Assembly: GCA_011009095.1 (NCBI GenBank)
Contig: VTPC01090428.1
Location: 112,171 to 176,170 of the forward strand
Origin: Ignelater luminosus
Lineage: Eukaryota > Arthropoda > Insecta > Coleoptera > Elateridae
Length of the DNA: 64,000 nucleotides
Direction of reading: 5' to 3'
Below are positions 20,091 to 31,500 of the stretch, in pieces (positions within the stretch are counted from its first letter, which is position 1; each line of letters begins with the position of its first letter). Position numbers and translations under genes: made by a program. The notes beneath the pieces are model-generated. The model saw only the letters and a program-made list of their open reading frames with translations, did not search any database and was not told the DNA's origin.

Positions 20091-22940
20091 TTTGTTCTAA
20101 TTTAATTTTTTAAAGCCCATTTCTAAACTAGCATTAAGAAGTAGTGGTGAAAGAGGATCACCTTAACGGAACCTTTTTCTATCTGGAACTTGGGCTCTTT
20201 CTTTTCTGTTGTTTTATAGTTAAAGTGCTTGGAGCATTGAAATTTGATTTACTAAAATTATGGAAAATCGTAGAGGGTCTGTTTTATTTTTCGGCCGATA
20301 CGCATGCTTTCCGGCTGATTACTTATGACGTGATGCTCCAGCTTCACCCTTCTTGTCCAAGGATCTGGCTGTCTCACAGGAATTCATCTTTGTCATCATT
20401 TGGCGTTGTGCTTATAATAATTCGTTTCTCCCGTACGGGATCCGTCTTGGTTAGCCGTTACGATTCCGCTTCTCGTATCGCCAGTTAAGATATAGTTTGC
20501 GTAGTTTTAGTTATAAAAGAGTTTCTATTTCTCTTACCTTATCTTGAACTCTTTAGTTCTTACCGTGGTAACTTACTTTGAGATGTAGACTTCTAGCGCA
20601 GCTTTTATTGATTGTATTTACTGACCATATCAAACCTCATCAAGTTGAGTCGCGGATTATGTGATCGTGTCCTGCCTCCTAAGCAGTATTAATACATTTA
20701 TTAAACTTTAGAATAGTTGCCTACCGAATCTCGTCCTCAAAACATACGAGAAATTATCGTACCTGCATTTAATGTTGTGTTCCTAACTGTGGTGAATCTA
20801 AAGGAATCTTAACTGCTGGGCCAATATGGTAAGATAACGTTGTGTTCCAAGTGATTTTAATATTGGTAACCTGTCTAAGTGAAATGTAGAGGTGACCCCT
20901 TTGATTATTCACGAATTTACTCAAGGTCTACGCATTACAAGGTTTTAAAATAAATTGTGCGCGTACCGCTTAAAGTATTTGTTGAGTGTAATGATTGTAT
21001 CAGGATAATGACGCTCTCACGGATAAATGGCTACTACCGAATGTGTAGGTTCCGTCTTTTGTATTGATTTCTTATTTATTTTTATGAAACTCGAATCAAA
21101 TTAAGCTTTTGTAACGTTAAATTAAAATTAGCACGTTAAACATATTTTTAAGCTAGAAGTAAAGTGAATGTTCGCTTACCACAGAATTAGCGTTTGCCAT
21201 TTAGAAATTTTGAAATAACATTAAAGCGAATAACAAACCTAAAAAAGCTTAGTAAGATAGTTACATTTTAAGTAAGTTTTTAAGTAATCAGGGAATTTAA
21301 TTATTTGTAAATTATCATTTAGCTAGTCTGTATGGAAATTATCAAGTTACTGAATTAAATCAGAATTGCAACCTTTATTTGTTATTTTTTTATTGTAGAC
21401 ATAACCTCCTTACTCACGCTCAAGGCTACCGGTGAGTTAGTTGGGCTACGACTAAAAGATTCTTTCTGTAGAGTAAGTATAGTGTAACGCGATGTCATAG
21501 TTCAAGAAATACAGACAGGTTAGTTAAAAATTGAATTTAACTATCTACAACTTTTGTCTTTACAATTATTTTTATGTAGCATATTTATCATAAAAATCCA
21601 GTTTGTTTAAAAAAACTAAACACAGTAAGATTTTATTTGAAAAATTACACCAGAAAATATAAATCTAAAAGTTCAAACCTAACCACATTTTCTATTTTAG
21701 ATTAAAAGTTGCATCTCATTTACTTTACATGTTCGTTTAGGGCGTTTCGTATAGTTTAATGAAAATAATTAATCCAAGAGCAACTTAATTATATGCATCT
21801 CCATTGTAAAGCAAACACGAGAAGAATCTTGGCATATTAAAAGCAAGTAAGTACTACACTTTACTGATTTAACTTTCATGTTATAACCTGTGCATGCGAC
21901 TACCCAGCTGTTCTATTTTTACAGGTGGAAAACATTTTCTCTATAAACAGGAACTTTTTAAAAATATCCCAGTACTACATCCTATCACAAATAAAACAAA
22001 GAGGAAGAGAGGAAACACTTTTAGCATTAACATGCATATGCAGAATGCTTTTAGGGAGTTTTGTTACCATTTGAAAACTGCTTACATAATCTTCAGCCGT
22101 GCAGAAGTTGTTAAGAAAGTAGGAAATTTATATTACGGAATGCATCCTGTAGCTGTGCATTTTCCCTTAAAAATATCTTCTAATTCTTTCATTTCTTACC
22201 GCGTTTGTATCGCAGGAGATTTTCAGCAGAAAACTTACTAACGTGTTGCTTTATTGTTTTAAAGCTTTGTTTCTATCTAGAAATAAGTAATATTGGAAAA
22301 GTTAGATTATGGAAAAGGCATTAAAGGCTTTGCTAGTTTTTTCAGTTTAAAACTGATATTTCATTGCTATCTAGTCATAGCTTAACATTAATAAAGAATT
22401 CTGCAAAACAAATCAAAAATAAGGCTGCGTCACTGTTTTCTTCAAATTAGAAATAGAAGAATCGTAAACACGGCGAGATAAAATGTTCTGCATTGGCATT
22501 ATTTGCATAATCCCCAAGAGATATCGTTTACTCACTCTTACACAATGCAACACGGAATAATTACAACACATATGTAGGATACGTGGAAATGCGTTTACAT
22601 ATTTTGGTGAACAATTAGAACGCTAATCTACAGTAACATATGTTAGCAGTAAATTTCTGATTTAAAAAATACTAGACGACTAGTCAAAACAGCTCAAGAG
22701 ATTAAAATCTGAGATGAACTGAAAAAAACCGATGATTGTCAATGTTGCTAGTTGGGTTATTATTACATTCTGTCGCGCTATTTAGCTTGGAACTGACTTG
22801 GTTTCCTTTCGCCTTCTTTGTCAGGAGTCGAACATATTTTTGTTGGATGTAAAAACTCTAGTTAGAAGAAGACTGGGATCGTAGACACGACAGTGTCACC
22901 AAGCCAACATATTATTTCTAGCTAGGCATCAAATTGTACT
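20090..22940. other. AT-rich spacer, no gene recognised
   Basis: Two open frames of about 115 codons (20144-20488 and 21894-22241, plus strand) lack any motif I know and look like chance frames or scraps. No repeats of clear structure or RNA genes were seen. Confidence 0.45.
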
Positions 22941-22954
22941 AAAAATAGTTTGGT

Positions 22955-23295
22955 ATGGCATTGAATTCAGCAGCCTCTTCAATCATGAGCAACATCTTCG
23001 TGGAAGAATAAATAATATCTCAGTCCTAAATGAAACTAAAATTGTGACTAAGGAATGTCGATGATATCTTGATAATTTCCTACATTCTGTTTTTTCAAGT
23101 TTATACAGTGAGAGTAGAGTCCAACCAACAAAAAAGTCATAACAAAGTTATTCAGACAGGTAGGTACCTGCACTACCACCCCAACCATCTTAAGAGGGTA
23201 AAAATGTGTGTTACAAGATGCCGATATGATAGAGCGAAAACAATATGTTGTGAAGAAAAAAGCCTAAAGAATCAAAAGAAAAACTCTTAGAGCTA
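22955..23295 (+). pseudogene. Penelope-like element reverse transcriptase fragment
   Basis: Three pieces occur in order. NSAASSIMSNIFVEE (22963-23008) matches the PLSP+.+N++ME segment of Penelope-like reverse transcriptases. VDDILII (about 23058-23078) is the catalytic aspartate box. TGRYLHYHPNHLKRVKMCVT then RCRYDRAKTIC (23155-23245) matches the TNRYLHYHS.HP...K.+++..L..RA post-polymerase segment that is distinctive for this group. Stops and frame changes separate them. No GIY-YIG endonuclease could be read downstream. Penelope-like elements often carry hammerhead ribozyme motifs in their terminal repeats; hammerhead-like motifs occur elsewhere in this window, though not demonstrably from this copy. 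Confidence 0.7.
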
Positions 23296-24360
23296 GCCTA
23301 ACCTTAAACAGTAACCAGTATGTATAAAGCGTTTACAATCTAGACGAAAAGCCCCAAAACAGCTCATTGCGTGCAGATCTTGATAGAAGCTTAGGCACAT
23401 GATCATCGAAGGACCATCAACCATGACTTAGTACAGACGATTGGTATAAAAATGAAATCAAGAAAGCAGCGAAATGCACACAACATAACAGAAATACATT
23501 TGAGAAATGAGAAAGTTTTGGTAGCTGATTCCTAGAACAAGGTTGGAATCTTAAATTTCTATCATATAGTTGGTAGTGAGTTTTCGAGAACGTTCTTCAG
23601 ATCTAAGGACAGAACTGGTGATTTCTGATTTGCATTGTGGTAGTCTGAGAGTGTGCGACATACCAGTTCGTCACCAAGTCATCAAAAATTCAAATTGGTT
23701 ATCTAAAATACTAATCAGTCCGCAAACTTCTTAAGAAGCCTAAAAGCAGTCCAGCAGAACCAATAAAGTTAAACCTAGATAAACAACGACGAGGCAAACA
23801 ACGGTCTTATACGTATGGATGCCATGCAGAGGTTGATAGTCCGAGATGTCACCGTACATCATGAACAAAGAAAGTCTCGAGAAGAAGAGTTTTAAGGAAG
23901 GTAGACACTCATAGGTGGCAATGAGAAAAAATTGAATGTGGCCGACCCAAAGTTTTAGATGGTAGTGTTTGTTCTCCAGGTGCACTGTTTTCGTTTGATT
24001 AGGATGCCAAAAGAGGTTTTATTAAGGTTAGATTTAATCCTTCAACGCAGAAATTTGAACTGCAGCCGCATGGCAAAACTAATGCAATGTTAATGGAAGA
24101 TTGTGATGTAGACTGTACTAGTGCAACTGCTTGGTGGATTGAGAAATGGCAATAAGATGATATCTTTGAGACACTTGCTGTTGACGGTTAGACAGAAAAC
24201 TGCATATGATTCTTACAAGTAGGGACCAAAAACACTTCTCGTGCTAGATTTTGCGGCAAATGCGCTGTTGATTATCAATATCTTGAAAGAGAATTTTGAT
24301 ATAATGACCACACTTTCTCAGCCTATTAGTAAGAATTTGTTTCAAGTATTTTTCCTAAAT
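23296..24360. other. Spacer with unassigned coding-like scraps
   Basis: Short readable scraps appear (for example KVRFNPSTQKFELQPHGKTN on the plus strand at about 24020-24090), but they belong to no family I can name. Part of this may be the missing 3' half of the Penelope-like element or the 5' region of the next one. Confidence 0.35.
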
Positions 24361-24373
24361 CGGTTAAACGCGT

Positions 24374-25640
24374 TTGGGGATTTGCGAGGTTGCGATTAAG
24401 CTTGTCTCACACAGCTCAAGGCTACTAGTTCCCGCTCCACCTACAATTTGGACTACGGATCTCGAGAAAGATGTAAACGTTGATTTGGCTGAAGAAGAAG
24501 CTGTCGGAAAAGACCCTAATTTTCTAGAAGACAAGTCTGAAAAGCTCCACAAATTCAGTCAGGCTGATCTATCTAAACGACTTAGTTCGGGATCTGAACC
24601 TTTCAAAATGTTAGCTCAAAAGTTGGCATTTGCTAGATCAGGGGACCAAAATATACGTTTTTCGTCACTGACTGACAGGGCTTGACCACTTGTTTTCAAT
24701 GGAGATTGACTTAATTTATTGCATCGTTGTGAACTCTTTGCTGGATGCAATGGGACAAGAAGTCAATCTTCAAAATAAGAGGTTTTTTACAGACTCTTCA
24801 AAAACCAGCGGTACTTCTGCATAGCGGCAAGGAAAACCTGTCTATTCCACTTGCTTATGCAGCAAATATGAAAGCAGCATATAAAAATATGTACACTCTG
24901 CTGGTAAAAATAAGCTACGACGACTTCAAATGGAATATTTGTGGTGATTTAAAAGAAATAACCTTGGTGCTTGGTTTACAACTAGGATATACTAAGTTTT
25001 GTTGTTTTTGTCTGTAGATAGATAGCAGAGATCGCAGAAACCACTGCACAAAAAACAGTGGCCTCTAAGGAACAATTTTACACTTGGGAGAAAAAATGTT
25101 TTGCACCTGCCCTTGGTTGACATAGCAAAGGCTTTTCTGCCGCCACTCCATATGAAAAAACTAGTTAATTCCATGAACCGTGATGACATGAGAGCTTTGC
25201 ATACCTAAGAAGTAAGTGAGGTAAAAACCAAGAATGGAATTTTCGTGCTGAGCTGATGAAAGGTCCTTATTCTTCCAAATTAAGTGAGACAGAGGCGCCT
25301 GCTTGGGATCATTCAAAAACGTTGTAGTAAATTTTCTTGGAAATCTTAAATCGTCAAACTATAGAAAGCTTGTGACTGAGTTATTAGAAAATTATACAGA
25401 ATTGAGATACAATATATCTCTGAAGATACATTTCATGAACTCTAATCTAGATTTTTTCCCGAGAACCCCGAAACCGTCAGAGACCAGCATAGGAACCGGT
25501 TTCACCAGGATATTGCACAACTTGAAAGCCCTTACAAAAACAAATGGAGCCCAAACATGTTTGCGGAGTATTGCTGGGGGCTAAAAAGGGACGCCTCTGC
25601 AGCGAAATACCGGCAAATGTCAAGTAGAAATAGTTTTAAT
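24374..25640 (+). pseudogene. Broken member of a repetitive arthropod protein family of unknown function
   Basis: The order of fragments matches predicted proteins I have seen in many copies in arthropods and cnidarians, which have no settled name. First comes an N-terminal piece (FSQADLSKRLSSGSEPFKML, about 24555-24615, equivalent to FSQ.DL.DLVRDL.LSK..AELL). Next are RFFTDSSKTSG and VLLHSGKENLSIPLAYAAN (24780-24870), then YDDFKWNICGDLKEITLVLG LQLGYTKFCCFCL (24915-25015). LVDIAKAFLPPLHMKKLVNS follows (25110-25170), then SFKNVVVNFLGNLKSSNYRK with SLKIHFMNSNLDFFP and RFHQDIAQLE, ending KWSPNMFAEYCWGLKRD (25550-25600). It is almost complete but has at least five frameshifts or stops. High copy number suggests it travels with a transposable element; whether it is one is unknown. 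Confidence 0.65.
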
Positions 25641-25649
25641 TGAATTTAA

Positions 25650-26690
25650 AAAGTTTTACTCAAAATCCCTGCTCGATAGAAAGAAGAAGATTCGGAATCA
25701 AAAGACAAAATACTTTAAGAAACATCCAATCTCATGCTTTTAACATAAAAAAAAGTTAAATTTTGTACGCCAGAGGTTTTTGAGGTCCTATTAAAAGAGA
25801 AGTTCACTGTAATATCTTCTTTTACACATCAATTCATTGCTGACTACTAAGCATACCAAAAAGCTGTTTTTATACCGTAAACTGTGTGCCATAGGTAAGA
25901 GCTTTTAAGATGTATGATGAGCTGAAAGAAAACAAATATCTCCATTCTTTCTAAAATTCTGGCCCTCCGGGCTGCAACTGCCCACCTCTACCTTAAACAT
26001 CTAGTCTTTTAGCACGGACTACATTCAATAAAGAAAAAATTGAAAATCTCTCTTCCTCTCTCTCTTTCTCTGTAACACTTCAACAACAGGTAGTTTAAAT
26101 TACTCACTAGGGCTCAAAACCTCAATAACAATCTCATGCAAATAATTCTTAATTGTCATGATTAGGAAATAAAATGCAACAAAAAGCCTAAGTATTGATT
26201 CTTTGAAAACCCCTGGCAAGCAATATTTAAAAAACTGTTAGAAAGTAAAAACGCACTAAATTGTAAGCTTATAAGTATACAGACAGCATGCCTGTACGAA
26301 ATATCACATAAAAACTAACAATAAAAATGGAATGGATGGTTTTGAGGAATTCTAAATAATTCCAGGACCTTGCAGCAGAAAGCAGTACATTACTCGAGAA
26401 GCTTTTAGGGTATCTACATAAAATTTGATATTTTCGTCTTTATACCTTTTTTTTATATCTGACAGTCTTATAGTTAATGCAACTGCATTTCCAAATACTT
26501 GCATTTCTGTAAAAATTGCTGTTTAAATCGTATGAATTTATCAGGGAAAGATTACTACATAGCTACTTTAATTTCATAATTATTCTTAGTTCATAATAAA
26601 ACAGTACCACTGCTTCTGTGTCTATTGTTACATAAGTTTATTAGGAGTTGTTTGCAATCCAATTTAATCAAATAATAGCCAGAGTACGTC
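25650..26690. other. AT-rich spacer, no gene seen
   Basis: No coding potential recognised. A short CT-rich run (CTCTTCCTCTCTCTC) lies near 26050. Confidence 0.5.
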
Positions 26691-26725
26691 GCGCTCGTCT
26701 CTTGGCCACGGGCTAGGACTAAACC

Positions 26726-26765
26726 TATTTAAACGAGAATTCCGATTCCAAGCCAGTTCAGTTAT
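26726..26765 (+). promoter_or_regulatory. Candidate core promoter (TATA box plus initiator)
   Basis: TATTTAAA at 26726-26733 is followed by an arthropod-type initiator TTCAGTT, with the A at 26760, about 34 bp downstream. The surrounding 450 bp are markedly less AT-rich than the neighbourhood and contain an unassigned 105-codon open frame (26833-27147). It could be an LTR promoter or a real first exon. Weak evidence only. Confidence 0.25.
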
Positions 26766-26769
26766 GTGA

Positions 26770-28310
26770 AGTAAACGCATACCTTCTCTAGTTAAAAGCT
26801 CAAACTCACAGACTTCTCGCGTGCTATACTAAATGGGTCTAAGTAGCGCCCGAGGATGTAGTTTCACATTTCACAATAACAAAGCTCCTTTTAGATATCT
26901 CTTATGGATATATCATCGTAACCATATCAAAATCACGAGCCATATACCCGAGTGGCGCGTTAGTAGGGCTATCTCCATTACTGTCGCAGACAGATACATC
27001 GCATTGCTCTCAGCTAGAACAGAGTTCTTCAGCTGCAGAGCCCCCTCGATATCGGGGAACGGCAATCGCATTCACGCTCTACTTAACCCTGCCGTAACAC
27101 CTAACGAAAAGGATTCGCTACCCCAATGCTTGTCCTGGTCCAACTAACCGGCACAAAGGATATTTGGAAGGTATGGAAATCGAAAACACCGAAATAAGCT
27201 GCCGGCATTTTTATTCCTACGAAAAGCGACAATGCCAGAGGACCATTAAGCAAGAAAGAATCGTATCTCTTTTCTAAATTCTCTTTTTCCTTTTTTTATT
27301 GCGGTCGGTAAGATCACAAAATTTTCTGATTACGTTCAATTGATTTCCATTGGATTTTTTTAAACAAGCAGCATAGACTGAAATTATTTAAGCGGCAAGA
27401 TTCCATTTTAAAGATTAAAACTTGTAATTAGGTGGAACGGTTAAAAATTCATTTACGGAGTATATTACACGAAAGACAACTTACTGTATTCATTAGAGTT
27501 CATTGATTGAAATTTCCTGTTATACAATCAATAAATAAAAGGAACTCTTCATTAATTAACCTCACTTCAGAAAACACAGCCTGACAGGAGAACAAAAGTA
27601 GTTTGGAATTTCTTTTAATGGAAATTTAATTAAGTAAAAGTTTGTTTCTGCAAGCAGACATCTAGGTATTTATTATTTCAATAATTATTGCTGTTAAACT
27701 GGCGGATAATTAATTAAAAAACAAAACTATTTTTAATGGATTTTAGATTTTTGATTCATCTCTAATATTATTGTATACCACTTGCACTACTACAATGTTC
27801 AAATACTTTATGTAAATCTACGGATTATATTCTGAACATACATAAATCGTGATGCTGGTTGAATGGAAATGTTTTTTATTTGAATACAAAAAATGTGTAT
27901 TACATAGAACAAATCTCCGCTGGGTTGGAATAAAATTAATCTTTGGTTATTGTTTTATGTACGTCTGTATTAATAATAATTAAATTGGCGTACGCAATCA
28001 ACACTAAGTAAAATCAATTTATATTTAATAATAGCATACCTATTAATACCACTTAACATGTTTTTAAGTGCTCAGGATGGCTACATAGATCAGAACAATT
28101 TTTATCAAACGTTTATGTAAAGTTTGAAAAATCTATAAATCGTAATAGAAACTAAGTTAAAAAAAGTTAACCAAACTAGAATTCCCAAAAAATGAAAATT
28201 TTTAGGAAATCTGGTTATCATTGGCCAATTCCTTTAAATACTGATCTAAAAAATCTGAGAATTCCCAAAACTCGGAACTTATAAAACCTTTGGCCTTCAC
28301 TTTTAGCCCA
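26770..28310. other. Spacer downstream of the candidate promoter, no gene recognised
   Basis: The 26833-27147 open frame (SSARGCSFTFHNNKAPFRYL..) has no motif I know. From 27250 on, the sequence is AT-rich and non-coding. Confidence 0.4.
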
Positions 28311-28316
28311 TACAGA

Positions 28317-28356
28317 CAACAAACAGCCACAACAAACAGCCACAACAAACAGCCCC
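28317..28356. repeat. Short tandem repeat, 13-bp unit x3
   Basis: AACAAACAGCCAC is repeated three times in a row, the last copy ending in CCCC. It lies just upstream of the large heptamer array. Confidence 0.8.
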
Positions 28357-28564
28357 AACAACCAACGTCACCAGAAAAAATACTACAACTCATTCGAGTA
28401 ATCAAAAAAAAAGATGGAATTTGGTCCAAATGGAATCTCCAACGTCATTCCGAAGAAGTTACCTCCTTGTCAGAAACTTAAGAGGCTTTGAATCAAAAAT
28501 TATGCAGCTACACAAGCGTCAAAAGCTCTTACTGCAACCATAAACAAGAAGACTCAACATTCAA

Positions 28565-31500
28565 AATTTAAAGTCCAAGGTTCAAGCTTTGAGACTCACT
28601 TTTCAAGGTACAATTTTTATAATTCAAGGCACGAGGCATAAGGTTTATGGTGCCCAGTGGAAAGAGTCAAAAATCAAAGTTTAAGGTTCAGGTTGAAGGA
28701 TCAAAGTTAAAAGTTCAAGGTTCTAGGTTCAAAGTGCAAGGTCCAAGGTTGCAGGTTCAAGTTTAGATGTTCAAGGTTGAAGGATGAAGGTCCAAAGTTC
28801 AAAGTTGAAAGTTGAAAATTCGAGATTCAAAATTCAATGTTTAACATTAAAGGTACAAGGATAAGGGTACAAAGCTCAAGGTGCAAATTCCAAAGTGCAA
28901 GATCATCCAAGGTGTAACGTTTAAGATTCATCATTTCTAATTCAAATGTTCAAAGATTAAGGTTAGAAAACCAAGGTGCAAGGTTTAAAGTACAAATTTT
29001 AATGCGCAAAGTTTGAGACTCAATATCCAGAAGTGTAATTTTTACAATTCAAGGGGCACGGTTGAAAGTTCATGGTTCCTAGTTCAGAGACTCCAGAAAG
29101 TTTAAGGATACTAGTTAAAAGATCAAGGTTAAAAGTTCAAGGTTCAAGGATCAAAGTGCAAAGTTCAAAATTGAAGGTTCCAGGTTAAAAGTTCTAGTTT
29201 GAAGGTTCAAGGTTGAAGGTTCAAGGTTGAAGGTTCAAGGTTGAAGGTTCAAGGTTGAAAGGTCAATGTTCAAGGTTGAAGATTCAACGCTTAACGCGGA
29301 GGGTTTAAGATTGAATGTACAAGACTAAAGGCACAAAGTTCAAGTTGCAAGTTTGAAACTACAGGATTCAAGGTGCAACGTTCAAGATTTAATATTTATA
29401 GTTTAACTATTCAAGGATCAATGTTAAACGTCAGAGGTACGAGGTTTAAAGTGTATGTTTCAATATGCAAAGTTTGAGAATCAATATTCAAGGTGCAATT
29501 TTTATAATTCAAAGTTGAAAGTTCATCGTTCCTAGTTTGGAAAACTTTCAAAATCAAAGTTTAAGGTTCCAGGTTGAAAGTTCAAGATTCAAGGTGCAAG
29601 ATGCAAGGTTCAAGATTAAACTTTCACGGTACAAGGTCTACGCTTCAGAGTAAAGCGTTTCATATTCACACATCAAAATTCGAGGGCCAAAGGTCAATGT
29701 TCAAGTATCAACGTTTAGTGTTAAAGTTCACACTTTAAAGTTCTTGGTTCATTGTGCGATTTTTGGAGTTTACGGCTTACGGTTTAGGTTGATGGCTCAT
29801 CTTCCACTATTCAAAGTTAGATTATTTCCATGGTATAAGGTTCACAGTTCAGTATAAAGTGTTTAATTTTAATGTTCACGGTTCAAGATCCAAGTTGGAA
29901 CATTGACTGTTGATGGTTCAAACATAAAAGGTCCAATCTTTGACTTTAAAGTTCAAGGTGAATTGTTGAATAGTTACTGCTCAAGTTTAGATTTTAACCG
30001 TTCAATTTACAAAGTTCACGGTTTAAGGTTTGGGGTTCAAAGTATGATTGCCAAGGTTTGATGTTCAAGGTTTAAAATTTAAGCTTCAACGTCATTGCTC
30101 AGTGTGCGCAGTTAAAGGACCATGCTTCAAAATTCAAAGTTAGATTTTCATAGTTCAAGATTTACGATCTCAGGTAAAAGATATATTATATCTTTTACGT
30201 TGCGTGGTTTAAAGTCTGGAGTTTATTGTTCATGGTTTAATTTTCATGGCTCAAACTTTACAGTTCAAAGTCCAAGGTTCAAGATCTAGGTTTTGCAGTT
30301 TAAGGCCATTGGTTCAAAAGCTGAAGGTGTAAAACCCAAGGATTAAGGTTCACGGATTAGTTTTCAAAGTTTAAGAATCACGTTTCAAAGTAAAATGTTC
30401 AGTTTTCACAATTTGAGATTCAATGTTAGATTTTCATTGTTCAGAGTTTACGGTATAAGGTTCAACGTTTTAAGGTCAAGGTTCAAGGTTCACAGTTCTA
30501 TTTCCACGATTCAGGAGTCAATGTTTAGAGTTTACAGATGAAGGTTCAATATTCACAATTCAAGCTTTAAAATTGATAATTCAAGGTTCAAAAGTAAAGA
30601 TTCAAGATTCAATCTGCACAGTTCAAAGTCAGATTTTCATAGTTTAAGTTTTGTGTTCAATGTTCACGGTTCGTAGTTTCTAGTTTAAGGTTCGATTCAA
30701 GTTTTAAAGTTTAATGTAAAAAATTCAAGATTGAAAGTTAAAAAATTCAAGGTTTATGGTTCAAGATTCGCGGTTCAAGGTTTGGGTTTCACAGTTCAAG
30801 GTTCAAGATTCAATCTTCACGGCCTAAAATTACATTGTCATAGTTTAAGTTTCATGTTTAATGTTCAAGGTTGAAACTTTAAAGTACAAGGTTTAATATT
30901 TGTGTTTCAAGATTCGATGTTTATGCTTGAAGGTTGAAGGTCTAAGATTTGTGATTGAGGATTAAATTTTCACAGCTTACGGTTCAAGGTTTGAAATTCA
31001 AGCTTCAAGATTCATTGGTTACTTTTCAGGGTTTAAGGATCACCCCTCAAAAACCAAAGTTAAATTCTTACGGTTTCAGCTAAAAAGTGGTTTTTGCGTT
31101 TCAATGTACAAAGTTTAGAGTGTAATGTTCACTGTTTAATGTTCATGATTCAGCGTTCAAGGTTGATGAATCTAGTGTTCAAGGTTTAATTTTTATAGTT
31201 AAAGGTTTAGATTTAAGGGTAACAGTTTAAGGTTTACGGTTTAAAACGTAGACGCAAAATCTAAGGATTAGCGTTCAAGGACAAATTTCACCGTTCAAGG
31301 TAAAATGTTCAATTTGTACAGATTGAAGTTCAATATTAAATTTCTATGGTTCAAAGTTTATGGTATGCAGTTCAAGATTTCTGGTTTAAGGTTCGATTTT
31401 CACGGTTCAAGGTTCAATCTTCACGGTTTAATATCACATTTTTATAGTTCAAGGTTGAATCTTTAAAGTTCAAGATTCAAGGTTCAAGATTGAAGATTCA

